Shown here: positions 8,707 to 17,306 of the stretch, one piece after another
Position numbering within the stretch: the stretch's first letter is position 1
How the letters are laid out: each line of letters opens with the position of its first letter
NCBI GenBank assembly: GCA_036003045.1
Contig: DASYSS010000033.1
Location: forward strand, 62,001 to 126,000
Direction of reading: 5' to 3'
DNA from: Gemmatimonadaceae bacterium
GTDB lineage: Bacteria > Gemmatimonadota > Gemmatimonadetes > Gemmatimonadales > Gemmatimonadaceae
DNA length: 64,000 bases
Made by a program: the position numbers and the translations under genes
Notes under the pieces: generated by a model
The model's database searches: none
What the model saw: only the letters and a program-made list of their open reading frames with translations
What the model was told of the DNA's origin: nothing

Positions 8707-9599
8707 AGTCCGCCTGCATCGCGCGCCACCAGGGCGCGTTCGACGTGCGACTCATGTGTCGGGTGCTCGGGGTGTCGTCGGCCGGGTTTTACGCGGCGGC
8801 GCAGCAGCGGCGCGGCGATCGGCCGGTGAGCGCGCGCACCCGGGCCAATCAGCGGTTGCTCCTGGCGATTCGTGGTGTGCACACGGCGAGTCGCCAGCGC
8901 TACGGCGCGCCGAGGGGCCATGCCGAGCTGCGCGCGCAGGGCGTGCGGTGCGGTCACAATCGCGTTGCCGGCTTGATGCGCGCCGCGGGACTGCGGGGGA
9001 TCGCCCCGCGGCGCTTTCGCGTCACCACCCGGTCGGGGCATCGCGAGCCGGTCGCGGCGAATCTGCTGGCGCGGCGCTTTGCGCCCAGCGCGTATGGCGA
9101 GCGCGATCGGGTCTGGGTCGCCGACATCACGTACCTGCCGACGCGCGAAGGCTGGCTCTATCTCGCCGTCGTCTTGGATCTCGCCTCGCGGCGGGTGCTC
9201 GGGTGGTGTGCGGATCGCACGCTCGAGCAGTCGTTCACGCTGCGCGCCCTGAACCAGGCGCTGGTGCTCCGCCGGCCGCCGCCCGGGCTCTTTCATCACT
9301 CTGATCGCGGCGTCCAGTACGCGAGTGCCGCCTATCAAGCGCGGCTCAGCGCGCACGGGATCATCGCGAGCATGAGCCGCGCGGGCGACTGTTGGGACAA
9401 CGCCGTCGTCGAAAGTTTCTTTGCGACCCTGAAACGCGACCTGGTGCGCTCGGCCCGCTGGGCGACCCGTGCCGACGCGTACCGCGCGCTCACGGAATTC
9501 ATCGATCGATGGTACAATCACCAACGTCGGCACTCGGCGCTGGGCTTTCTCAGTCCGGTCGACTACGAACGACAACTCGCTCGCTTACGTATCGCCTAG
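8703..9599 (+). CDS. IS3-family transposase OrfB (DDE integrase core)
   Basis: The 298-residue protein begins at a GTG overlapping the orfA stop (GTGA). The N-terminus (KSACIARHQGAFDVRLMCRV) matches the HTH_21 region of the IS3 subgroup. The catalytic triad is visible: Asp in WVADITYLPT, Asp in HHSDRGVQY and Glu in NAVVESFFATLK, followed by a C-terminal WYNHQRRHSALGFLSP motif. All landmarks are intact, so the element may be functional. It carries out strand cleavage and transfer, normally as the frameshifted OrfAB fusion. Confidence 0.93.
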   Translation: MKSACIARHQGAFDVRLMCRVLGVSSAGFYAAAQQRRGDRPVSARTRANQRLLLAIRGVHTASRQRYGAPRGHAELRAQGVRCGHNRVAGLMRAAGLRGIAPRRFRVTTRSGHREPVAANLLARRFAPSAYGERDRVWVADITYLPTREGWLYLAVVLDLASRRVLGWCADRTLEQSFTLRALNQALVLRRPPPGLFHHSDRGVQYASAAYQARLSAHGIIASMSRAGDCWDNAVVESFFATLKRDLVRSARWATRADAYRALTEFIDRWYNHQRRHSALGFLSPVDYERQLARLRIA

Positions 9600-9603
9600 G
9601 TCC

Positions 9604-9624
9604 GTGTCCACCGAGCCGGGGCAA
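9604..9624. repeat. right terminal inverted repeat of the IS3-family element
   Basis: This 21-bp right end is complementary to 8295-8315 at 17 of 21 positions and starts five bases after the orfB stop codon. Confidence 0.8.
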
Positions 9625-9659
9625 GCCCAAAGCTTGGTGAAAAGAACAGAGCGTTTGTT

Positions 9660-9690
9660 CCGCGAAATCCGCCCGATCCGCGAAATTCGT
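9660..9690. repeat. short direct repeat CCGCGAAAT, 18-bp period
   Basis: CCGCGAAAT occurs at 9660-9668 and again at 9678-9686, giving one imperfect 18-bp tandem duplication in the 132-bp gap between the IS element and the barrel gene. No gene or terminator was seen in this gap. Confidence 0.45.
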
Positions 9691-9756
9691 AGCAGTATCG
9701 TTTGGTACAGCTTCATAGGGCGCCGCGAGCGCCAACTTGATTACGAAGAAGACCGT

Positions 9757-10479
9757 TTATCGGCCGCCGAGAACGAGGCCGAGGCCGAACTCCGTCTGGC
9801 CGCCGTCCACGAACACGTGTTGGAAGGCGAGGTTCAGAGCGACGGAGCTCGTCGGGTTGAAGATCCCGACGCCGCCGCCGAGCATGAATTTGCTCCCGCT
9901 CCCGCTGTCGCCGTTTTCCGGGTTGAAGTCCCCGAAGCCGAAGGCCGGCGTGAGAAACGGGACGACGTGCATTTCGTTGCGCCCCCCGCGTGAGATGAGC
10001 GACAGGGGAAGTCCGACCGATCCGGCGAGCAGGGTCGCGTTCGTCGGTTTCGAGTAGCCGAACTCGCCGTTCAGTCCGACGCGCAGGAGCATCCCGTTTC
10101 GCGAGTCGCTCATCGGGATGTCGCTCAGCCGGGTGTCGCCGCCGATTCCGAGGACGAGCGCCGTCGAGCCTCGCGATGGAGTCGACGCGCCGGCCGTGAG
10201 CGAGACGCTCGAGGCGCCGCCGCCGGAAAGAACGGCCGTCGCGGTGAAATTGTTCAGAGAATTCGTAATCTCGCCTCCCGACACGTTCCCGTACCGGGCG
10301 GAAAACGCGGCGCCGTTCTGGCGTTCGCCGAGGATCGTGCTGGTCGCGATCGGTGGAAGTCCGGCGACCGCGGTGCGCATCAGCGCCACGTACGCGGACG
10401 CGTCCCCAAATGTCTGAGCCGGCGCCTGCGACGCGACGCCGAGAGCCGCGGCGGCAGCCAGCGAGCTGAGCTTTTTCAT
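9757..10479 (-). CDS. outer-membrane beta-barrel-like protein
   Basis: The 240-residue protein starts at the ATG giving MKKLSSLAAAAALG, a Sec signal peptide cleaved near SQAPAQ. A GGGAGGTT Shine-Dalgarno lies just upstream, which favours this start over a GTG 12 codons earlier. The mature part alternates hydrophobic and Gly/Ser-rich stretches typical of transmembrane strands (AALNLAFQHVFVD-like), with the C-terminal strand EFGLGLVLGGR. No family name is assigned. It is probably a small outer-membrane or surface protein. Confidence 0.6.
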   Translation of the reverse strand: MKKLSSLAAAAALGVASQAPAQTFGDASAYVALMRTAVAGLPPIATSTILGERQNGAAFSARYGNVSGGEITNSLNNFTATAVLSGGGASSVSLTAGASTPSRGSTALVLGIGGDTRLSDIPMSDSRNGMLLRVGLNGEFGYSKPTNATLLAGSVGLPLSLISRGGRNEMHVVPFLTPAFGFGDFNPENGDSGSGSKFMLGGGVGIFNPTSSVALNLAFQHVFVDGGQTEFGLGLVLGGR

Positions 10480-10546
10480 GCAACCTCCCGTGAACGTTGC
10501 CGGGTCTGGTTGCAATGGTCGCGCCGCGTCCGCTATGTGAGACGCG

Positions 10547-10918
10547 TCACGCGCTCGACAATCGATGGCGCCAGTAGGTCTCGTCGCGGATCAAGACGTC
10601 GAGCTGAATGGCGCGCTCGCCCGCTTCGACCGTGTAGTCGGCGATGTGAATCGTACTCGTCGAAATCCGTTTGCCGCTCTGGTCCTCGAGCAACAAGTCG
10701 AGCTTGTCGCGCGCGTCGTGATAACGCGACAACATCGCGTCGTCGCGCGGCGAGCCATCATGTGGAACCGCGCGCGCGAACAAGCGAAACACCGGCTGCA
10801 CGAGATCGTAGCCGAGTCCCGGGCGGAACGGTCCCCAGGCGCGGCCGGTGCCCGGCTCGATATGCTCGAGGTCCGAATGCCCGACGATGACGTCTTTCAG
10901 ACGAACGGTATGCTTCAC
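10547..10918 (-). CDS. conserved hypothetical protein
   Basis: The 123-residue soluble protein starts with MKHTVRLKDVIVGHSDLE. It is a small mixed alpha/beta protein with no signal peptide or membrane segment. The motif GPFRPGLGYDLVQPVFRLF is the most distinctive part. Its start overlaps the stop of the upstream TonB-like gene by ATGA, indicating co-translation. No family is recognised. Confidence 0.55.
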   Translation of the reverse strand: MKHTVRLKDVIVGHSDLEHIEPGTGRAWGPFRPGLGYDLVQPVFRLFARAVPHDGSPRDDAMLSRYHDARDKLDLLLEDQSGKRISTSTIHIADYTVEAGERAIQLDVLIRDETYWRHRLSSA

Positions 10919-11628
10919 GGCTTCTTCGGTCCCGGCTTCGTCGCTTCCACGGGTTCGTTGATCTTGAACGTGAACTGCTGCTGGACGACCTGACGCACCT
11001 TCGACGTTCCGATGCGCGCCGGCTGGAAACGCATGTACGGTAACACGTCGCGCACGGCCGTGGTGAACTCGGCATTCGTGGATTGCAGCACGGTGAACGA
11101 CGTCGTGTCCGCGAAGCCGGTCGTGTCGACGATGTACTGCGCGTTCACAAATCCCTGGACGTGCTTCTCGAGCAGCTTGAGCGGGTACGCCGGCGCCGCG
11201 CTGCTCGCCGAGCGAACGACCGCGACGTCGACGTCGAGCACGGAGTAGACGGAGTCCAGGCCCTTGGTCACCGGAGCGGGCGGTGTGGTAACGGAGTCCT
11301 TTCCCGAGTTCGCCACCGTGTCCTTCACGACGGGCGTCGGCTTGGCGTTGCCAAACGTGTGCGCTCCGTCGCCGAGCCCGACGCCGATCGGCGCGAGCTT
11401 GATGAAACGGACCGACTCCTTGGAGCCGGCCTGCGTCGGCACGCGATCCGGCGGCGGACGATAGACCGGAAACGAGTGATTCTCAAACCCTTTGGTCAAC
11501 AGGCCGTCGGGGGGCAGCGTGGCGATCACCCACGCGGCGATCACGACGACGTGGAACACGGTGCTGAACGACGCGCTGGAATAACGCAGCGCCCGCGTGC
11601 CTTCCGAGTACACCCACGAGCGGCTCAT
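10915..11628 (-). CDS. TonB-like energy transducer
   Basis: The 237-residue protein has one N-terminal membrane anchor (about residues 24-42, VFHVVVIAAWVIATLPP). A Pro/Thr/Lys-rich periplasmic linker containing PTPVVKDTVANSGKD follows. The C-terminal domain resembles TonB_C: FVNAQYIVDTTGFADTTSF and YMRFQPARIGTSKVRQVV. TonB proteins pass proton-motive energy from ExbB/ExbD to outer-membrane receptors. The neighbouring genes are not receptors. It is coupled (ATGA) to the small hypothetical gene downstream. Confidence 0.75.
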   Translation of the reverse strand: MSRSWVYSEGTRALRYSSASFSTVFHVVVIAAWVIATLPPDGLLTKGFENHSFPVYRPPPDRVPTQAGSKESVRFIKLAPIGVGLGDGAHTFGNAKPTPVVKDTVANSGKDSVTTPPAPVTKGLDSVYSVLDVDVAVVRSASSAAPAYPLKLLEKHVQGFVNAQYIVDTTGFADTTSFTVLQSTNAEFTTAVRDVLPYMRFQPARIGTSKVRQVVQQQFTFKINEPVEATKPGPKKP

Positions 11629-11668
11629 AGTGCCTCCTGCTCCTCCCCTCCCCCCCCCCGAACTCCGA

Positions 11669-12202
11669 CTACGACAGCGAGTACCGTTCCTTGAACAGGC
11701 CTACGTGGTGTCGTTCGTGGCCCGCGATGATGTACAGCAGCGCGCGCACGCTGATCTCGGCGCCGTTCGCGATTCCGCGGCGCGTGAGCGCCTCAGGATC
11801 GAGACCGCGCGCAAAAGCGAGCGTCGCCGCGCGCACCGCTTGGAACTCGTCGATGAGATCCGCCAGCGAGCGGTCGGCGAAATGGCCGCTCGGCACCCAC
11901 GCGTTTTCGTCGAATCCGGGCAGCGGCTGCACGTCGCGGCGGGCGAACCAGAGCGCGCGAAAAGACATGACGCGCTCGACGTCGATCATATGGCCCACGA
12001 CTTGTTTCACGGTCCATTTGCCCGCCGCGTACGCGAAGTCGGCGCGATTCACCGGCGTTCGCCGCAGCAGAGCGACGGTGTCTCCGATCTCGCTTTCGAG
12101 AAGGGTCACCAGGTCGCCGTCAGGAACGAGCGTGATGTACCTGCCATAATAGGCAATGTGCTCGTCGGGATTTGGTCGGGGAATACTGGTCGCGAGCGGC
12201 AT
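11669..12202 (-). CDS. DinB family protein
   Basis: The 177-residue protein has DinB_2 features: AAGKWTVKQVVGHMIDVERVM with an early metal His, DENAWVPSGHFADRSLADLI, and the C-terminal GHERHHVGLFKERY motif with the remaining metal-binding His residues. The fold is a four-helix bundle, often binding Zn or Ni, found in thiol-dependent S-transferases and detoxification proteins. The substrate is unknown. It stands between the TonB-like gene and the NTT-like transporter on the same strand. Confidence 0.85.
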   Translation of the reverse strand: MPLATSIPRPNPDEHIAYYGRYITLVPDGDLVTLLESEIGDTVALLRRTPVNRADFAYAAGKWTVKQVVGHMIDVERVMSFRALWFARRDVQPLPGFDENAWVPSGHFADRSLADLIDEFQAVRAATLAFARGLDPEALTRRGIANGAEISVRALLYIIAGHERHHVGLFKERYSLS

Positions 12203-12336
12203 TTCGGTTCGTCACTCCGGAAATTCGGTTGGCCACACAAAAACCGAACGACGATGCTGCGAAAACGCGAAACCGGCGAACGTCACGGACACCTAAATCA
12301 AGCTATACACGACGATCGAACGAGGCGGAGACCCAT

Positions 12337-13713
12337 TCAAGTAGTAGCAGGAACAGCGACGGCGGGAGACTCGGCCGGAGTAGCACCCCGCGCCAACTCG
12401 CCTTGCCGCCGCCCCAGCCACAGCCCCAGCCCCAGAAACACGGCCGAGACCGGGATGCCGACGTAGGAGATACCGGAGAGACCCAAACCCAGAGCCGCCA
12501 GGCCGCTGTACGCCCACCCGCCGATCTGATCGCCGCTGCGATACACCACCGTCTCGATCACGTTCTTTGCCTTGTACTTGTCTTCACGTTTTACAACCGT
12601 AAACAACACCTCCATCGCGGGATTCGTCACGGCAAAATTCCCGGCGCGGCGCAGCACCGTGAAGACGGCGACGATCGCGAATATCGGAAACGCGCCGAGC
12701 GCCGCGAAACCGAGGATGCTCACGACAGGCAGAATCGCGAGCGCCACGGCGAGACCGAGCCACCGAATGATCCGACCCGTGAGAAAGATCTGCGTGAGCA
12801 CGGTGAGCGTCTGCACGGCCAGCTCGATTTGAGCGGAAACGGCGGTGCGCGTCGAACGGTCGGCGTACGCGCGTCCCACCAGATCGGCCTGCGCGAAATA
12901 CAAGAAGGTCGAACCGATCGTGAACATCAACATGAAGCCGCACGTTCCGAGCAGGTAGGGCGACTTGGCGACGTGCGTGAAACCAGCCCACACGCTCCCG
13001 CCGATCACCTCCCCCTTCTCCTCCCCCTGCGGTCGCTTGCGCCCGCTGAGCGGCGCCGCGCCGCCATCGCGCATCGGGAAGCGCATCACGGTGAGCACGG
13101 CGAGCTCCAACAGCGCCGCCGACACGAGCAGCAGCGTGATCGCGCCGATGCGTGTCGCCAGCGCGGCGGTCGCCGAGCCGATGATCGAGCCGAGCGTGCC
13201 CCCAACGCCGATGAAGCCGAACATGCGCTTGCCCTGTTCGCTGTTGAACGTGTCGGCCATCAGGCACCAGAAGATCGACGTATTGAACAGCGCGAAGGCC
13301 GCCGTCCACACGAAGAACGCGCGAGCCGTCCACACGTCCACCACCGACCCTTCCTTCACCGCCAAGAACCGCAGCACGACGTAGAACAACAGCATGCTGG
13401 CGACGAAAAACTGATATGAGATCGGAATGAATCGCCGGACCGGAAATCGCACGACGAGCGCCGAGAACATCGGGTTCAGGATCACCGTCACCGTGAGGGT
13501 CGCGGCGAACAGCCACGGCAGTTTGGTGACCCCCGTCGCGGCGGCGACTTCGTCGCGCATCGGACGCAAAACGAAGTAGCTGCACAGCAAGAAGAAGAAG
13601 AACAGCGCCGACGTGAGCATGGCGCGCACCTCGCCTTCGCGCACGTCGACCACTCGCCGTAGCAGCGCGGCCCCGGCCCGATGTTTTTCGTTCGCCGCCG
13701 CGGCGTCGCTCAC
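12337..13713 (-). CDS. NTT/MFS-type transporter (ATP:ADP antiporter-like)
   Basis: The 458-residue protein starts at a GTG overlapping the upstream stop (GTGA); an earlier ATG would overlap by 37 bp. About twelve hydrophobic segments are visible. The first loop has SYFVLRPMRDEVAAATG, the characteristic opening of bacterial nucleotide-transporter-like (AAA/NTT) proteins, and later SIFWCLMADTFNSEQGKRMFGFIGVGGTLG. Free-living bacteria carry such homologs without proven ATP/ADP exchange, so the substrate is open. It is translationally coupled to the Tat-exported epimerase upstream. Confidence 0.75.
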   Translation of the reverse strand: MSDAAAANEKHRAGAALLRRVVDVREGEVRAMLTSALFFFFLLCSYFVLRPMRDEVAAATGVTKLPWLFAATLTVTVILNPMFSALVVRFPVRRFIPISYQFFVASMLLFYVVLRFLAVKEGSVVDVWTARAFFVWTAAFALFNTSIFWCLMADTFNSEQGKRMFGFIGVGGTLGSIIGSATAALATRIGAITLLLVSAALLELAVLTVMRFPMRDGGAAPLSGRKRPQGEEKGEVIGGSVWAGFTHVAKSPYLLGTCGFMLMFTIGSTFLYFAQADLVGRAYADRSTRTAVSAQIELAVQTLTVLTQIFLTGRIIRWLGLAVALAILPVVSILGFAALGAFPIFAIVAVFTVLRRAGNFAVTNPAMEVLFTVVKREDKYKAKNVIETVVYRSGDQIGGWAYSGLAALGLGLSGISYVGIPVSAVFLGLGLWLGRRQGELARGATPAESPAVAVPATT

Positions 13714-14921
13714 TTCGTCGCGCCCCCCGCCTGCTTCGCTTTCCAAGCGGCGATCACTTCCGCCTCACGCTGCGCCGAGATCCCCGCCAGCTTTCCCTGC
13801 GACAACGCGTCGAGCTCCTCGGCCGGACGCGTCTTGTTCCAGTCCAGCGTCTCTTTCGCCGTGACGGCGAGCGGGCGGAAGGTGAGCCCCGCGGCGAGCG
13901 CCTTTTTGATCGTTCGCCGCGAAAACGCGACGTTGCTCGGCCGATCGGGCACCCACACCGGCATGCTCGCCTGCGTCGGACTGCTCACCCACGCGCGAAC
14001 TTTCTGCTCGGTCAAAAAGTCGGCTGGCACCCACACGAACTGTGCGCCGGCCGTCGTCACCGCTTTGATCCCATAGAGCATCTGCGACATCGTGAGCGGC
14101 GTGACCGGGCCCGTGGCGTTGAACACGCCCAGCGTGTTGTTCTCGGCGACTCGAATCGTCCACTCGGCCAAATCGCGCGAGTCGATGATCTGCACCGGGT
14201 CGTTTCCGTCGCCCGGCGCGAGGACTTCACCGCCCTTGTCGATGCGATACGGCCAGTACGTGAATCGATCGGAACGATCCAACGGCCCGACGATGAGGCC
14301 GGGCCGGATGATCGTGTTGATCCCTGGATACTGCTTGTCGACTTCCCGCTCGGAATACGCCTTCAACTGCCCGTAGTAGCGGCCGAAGTTCTGGCGGTCG
14401 AGCGTGTACGGGTCGAGACCCTCCGGAAGCGGGTGCGTCGGGTCGCTTTCGTCGGCCCACGCGTTCTTGTCGCTCGCGTACGCGGATATCGTCGAGATGA
14501 AGATGTAGTGCTTGGTGTTTCCCTTGAGGTATTGCGCCGCGTTGCGCACCCAGGCGGGCGCCGTCGTCGGGTTGTCGATGACCACGTCGAACTTGAGCCC
14601 TTTGAGCGCGCTCACGTCGTCGTTCAGATCGCCGATCAACTGCTCGACTTTTCCCTTGAAGAAGTCGGGGCGCGTCTTGTTTCGATTGAGTAGCGTGACC
14701 TTGTGGCCCCGGGCGAGCGCGTACTCGACTTGCTCGGGACCCGTGAACCCGGTGCCGCCGAGAATCAGGATGTTCAGCGGCGCCACCGCGCGCTCGAAGT
14801 GGCGCTCGTCCGGCAGCGTCTCCGCCGAAAGCGAGGATTTGAGGCCTGGAAGGGACTCCAGCCCAAGAGCGCCCGCGGCGACGGCTGAGGCCTTGAGGAA
14901 GTTGCGGCGATCGGTTGGCAC
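13710..14921 (-). CDS. Tat-exported NAD-dependent epimerase/dehydratase family protein
   Basis: The 403-residue protein starts at the GTG giving MPTDRRNFLKASAVAAGALG, a twin-arginine signal (RRNFLK) followed by a hydrophobic stretch. GGAG lies eight bases upstream of this GTG. The Rossmann-fold nucleotide motif is LILGGTGFTG at the start of the mature domain, and an IFISTISAYA strand and YYGQLKAYSE (Y-x-x-x-K-like) follow. It resembles short-chain extended NAD-dependent epimerases, but Tat export means it probably folds with its cofactor before secretion. The substrate is unknown. It overlaps the transporter gene (GTGA). Confidence 0.78.
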   Translation of the reverse strand: MPTDRRNFLKASAVAAGALGLESLPGLKSSLSAETLPDERHFERAVAPLNILILGGTGFTGPEQVEYALARGHKVTLLNRNKTRPDFFKGKVEQLIGDLNDDVSALKGLKFDVVIDNPTTAPAWVRNAAQYLKGNTKHYIFISTISAYASDKNAWADESDPTHPLPEGLDPYTLDRQNFGRYYGQLKAYSEREVDKQYPGINTIIRPGLIVGPLDRSDRFTYWPYRIDKGGEVLAPGDGNDPVQIIDSRDLAEWTIRVAENNTLGVFNATGPVTPLTMSQMLYGIKAVTTAGAQFVWVPADFLTEQKVRAWVSSPTQASMPVWVPDRPSNVAFSRRTIKKALAAGLTFRPLAVTAKETLDWNKTRPAEELDALSQGKLAGISAQREAEVIAAWKAKQAGGATK

Positions 14922-15103
14922 GGCGGGCTCCAGGTGGTTGGGCGGCCGATTGTGACTGGTCCCAAGTTGGGCGACGGGCGGGTCTTTGGACAGGCCAGCC
15001 CGGGCCCCGCCCGTGTACGGATTCTGTGACACGACCGCCTGGGCCGGCACGCGACCGCGCGGTACTTTGCAACCGACCGGTACCGCATCGTCTCGAGGTC
15101 TTC

Positions 15104-16834
15104 ATGCTCCGAACCAACCAGTTCGCGATTCGCGCGTTCCCCCCAGCCGCGGCACTGCTCGTCGGACTTGGCGCCGGCGCATTGGCGCAGCAGGCTGAGA
15201 CGCCGCCAGTCACCTCCCGCGGCGGAATGGTCATCACGACATCGGCGCCGGCCTCGGACGCCGGAGCGGCGATCCTGAAGAAGGGCGGCAACGCGGTCGA
15301 TGCCGCCATCGCGACCGCGTTCGCGCTGGCGGTGACGCACCCGAGCGCGGGGAACATCGGTGGCGGCGGGTTCATGGTGATCCGGCTGGCCGACGGCTCG
15401 TCGGCGACGGTGGACTATCGCGAGCGCGCGCCGATGCGCTCGACGCAGACGATGTACCTGGATTCGACCGGCAAAATCGTGCGCCAGCGCACGGCCACCG
15501 GTTATCTCGCGCCCGGCGTTCCCGGCACGGTGCGCGGTCTCGCGCTGGCGCACTCGACGTACGGCAAGCTCGCGTGGAAGGACGACGTCATGCCGGCCGT
15601 GGAGCTCGCGGAAAAGGGATTCGTCCTTTCACCGGCCCTGGCGCGCTCGCTCAACCGCGAGGTGGCCGAGCACATGAAGCCGTACCCCGCCTCGGTCGCG
15701 GCGTACGGCAAGCCTGGCGGCGGCGAGTGGGTCGCCGGCGACACGATCCGCCTGCGCGATCTTGGCCGAACGCTCCGCGCCATCGCGACGAAGGGACCGA
15801 ACGCGTTCTATACCGGATGGATCGCCGATAGCATCGCCGCGTCCATGTCGCGCAACGGCGGCTTGATCTCCAAGCGCGATCTCGCGGCGTACCAGGCGAA
15901 ATCACGCGCACCGCTGCACGGTACGTATCGCGGGTACGACCTGATCACGATGCCGCCTCCGACCAGCGGTGGCGTGACGATGCTCGAGATGCTCAACATT
16001 CTCGAGCGGTTCGACCTCGCAAAGCTTGGCGGCATGTCGCCGGCGGCGCTGCACGTGGAGATCGAAGCGATGCGGCGGGGGTATCTCGACCGCGCGCGCT
16101 ACCTCGGCGATCCGGATTTCGTGAAGATGCCGATCGCGCGGCTCACGTCGAAGGCATACGCGAAGTCGCTCGCCGCATCGATCGACCTGGCGCATGCGTC
16201 GAGCAGCGTGGAGCTCGGACACGACATCGTCACGCAAGTCGCCTCTGCCGAGGACGACGAGACGACGCAGTTCTCGATCGTCGACAAGTCGGGCAACGCG
16301 GTGTCGAACACGTTCACGCTCGAGGGCGGATTCGGGTCGCACGTCGTCGTGGATGGAGCGGGATTCATCCTCAACAACGAGATGGGCGACTTCAACAAGA
16401 AACCCGGCGAGACGAATCTCACGGGCGACATCGGCACGCCCGCCAACGTCATCGCGCCGGGCAAGCGCATGCTCAGTTCGATGAGCCCCACGATCGTGAC
16501 CAAGAACGGGAAGCTGTTCATGGTCACCGGATCGCCGGGCGGGCGCACGATCATCAACACGGTGATGGAGATCGTCCTCGGGGTCATCGACTTCGGGCTC
16601 GACGCCAGGCAGGCCGTGGACAACCCGCGGTTTCACCACCAATGGCTGCCGGACACGGTTGCGTTCGAAAAGGACGCGATCCCCGAGTCGGTAGCCGCCC
16701 AGCTCCGGGCGATGGGCCACGCGGTCAAGTTCGGCAACACCCAGGGGGACGGGCATACCATAGTGGTGCGCGAAGGGGTGGCGAGCGGCGCCAACGACCA
16801 CCGCAGCCCCGACTCGAAGGTGAGCGTGCCCTGA
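15104..16834 (+). CDS. gamma-glutamyltransferase, secreted
   Basis: The 576-residue protein starts at the ATG after CGAGGT, giving a signal peptide ending near ALAQQ. Family signatures are ASDAGAAILKKGGNAVDAAIATAFALAV, HPSAGNIGGGGFMVI and the autoprocessing site DDETTQFSIVDKSGN, where Thr387 should become the N-terminal nucleophile of the small subunit. The C-terminal GSPGGRTIINTV is also typical. It would hydrolyse or transfer gamma-glutamyl groups from glutathione and similar peptides in the periplasm. It is divergent from the epimerase gene. A second, distinct paralog is at 29972-31672. Confidence 0.93.
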   Translation: MLRTNQFAIRAFPPAAALLVGLGAGALAQQAETPPVTSRGGMVITTSAPASDAGAAILKKGGNAVDAAIATAFALAVTHPSAGNIGGGGFMVIRLADGSSATVDYRERAPMRSTQTMYLDSTGKIVRQRTATGYLAPGVPGTVRGLALAHSTYGKLAWKDDVMPAVELAEKGFVLSPALARSLNREVAEHMKPYPASVAAYGKPGGGEWVAGDTIRLRDLGRTLRAIATKGPNAFYTGWIADSIAASMSRNGGLISKRDLAAYQAKSRAPLHGTYRGYDLITMPPPTSGGVTMLEMLNILERFDLAKLGGMSPAALHVEIEAMRRGYLDRARYLGDPDFVKMPIARLTSKAYAKSLAASIDLAHASSSVELGHDIVTQVASAEDDETTQFSIVDKSGNAVSNTFTLEGGFGSHVVVDGAGFILNNEMGDFNKKPGETNLTGDIGTPANVIAPGKRMLSSMSPTIVTKNGKLFMVTGSPGGRTIINTVMEIVLGVIDFGLDARQAVDNPRFHHQWLPDTVAFEKDAIPESVAAQLRAMGHAVKFGNTQGDGHTIVVREGVASGANDHRSPDSKVSVP

Positions 16835-16837
16835 TGT

Positions 16838-17287
16838 ATGTTTTTCGGCAGGATGGGCTCAAACCGGGGCAACATGGCGCGACAGCCGCGAAAAGGGGCG
16901 GGAGCAGGGGGGAGCGGAGGCCGAGGACCGCGGAAGAATCGAAAGGTCCGGACCTCCGACTACTTCACGCAGCCCGGTAAACGCGGCGCGGTAGTCGTTC
17001 TCCGCAAGCCGATCGGAAATCGCGCCACGGCAAAGGTTTGCGGCGTGATGCCGAGTCGGGTGCACGCCAAGATGCTGATCAACGCCCTCGAGCGCGCCGA
17101 GTCCGTCGTGAAAGATCTGTTCATGGAAGCGACTGACGACGGCATCGAGGCGCTCGAAGCGGTCCTCGCGGCCTGCTGCCGGGAAGTGATGGAGAAAGGC
17201 CCGAAGGTGCCGGCGTCGGGAGACGGATCGGCTGGCGGCTCCGCCTATCCGGCGAACGTCGAGGACGCGAGCTCCGAAGCGAACTGA
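16838..17287 (+). CDS. hypothetical basic/helical protein
   Basis: The frame starts four bases after the gamma-glutamyltransferase stop and gives 149 residues. The N-terminus is Gly/Arg/Lys-rich (RKGAGAGGSGGRGPRKNRKV), followed by a helical region with CGVMPSRVHAKMLINALERAE and ACCREVMEKGPK. ATGs at 16853 and 16874 are alternative starts. No family is recognised. A nucleic-acid-binding role for the basic tail is only speculation. Confidence 0.5.
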   Translation: MFFGRMGSNRGNMARQPRKGAGAGGSGGRGPRKNRKVRTSDYFTQPGKRGAVVVLRKPIGNRATAKVCGVMPSRVHAKMLINALERAESVVKDLFMEATDDGIEALEAVLAACCREVMEKGPKVPASGDGSAGGSAYPANVEDASSEAN

Positions 17288-17306
17288 ACCGCTCGCGATT
17301 CGCTCG

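Larger units (their letters stand above)
8295..9624 (+). mobile_element. IS3-family insertion sequence (about 1.33 kb)
   Basis: Two overlapping transposase genes lie between imperfect 21-bp inverted repeats at 8295-8315 and 9604-9624. The outer eight bases (TTGCCCCG) and inner seven (TGGACAC) match perfectly, 17 of 21 overall. If the ends are trimmed by one base they become TG...CA as in IS3 elements. No convincing target-site duplication flanks it: 3-bp candidates AGT and AGC differ at one base, so it may be an old insertion or have recombined. It lies between a Nudix gene and a barrel-protein gene and interrupts no recognisable gene. Confidence 0.88.

Noticed and set aside
12172-13419. 415-codon plus-strand open frame opposite the NTT-like transporter
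   Set aside because: It shows antisense composition (His/Arg/Glu-rich) and no family motif, while the opposite strand encodes a clear membrane transporter.
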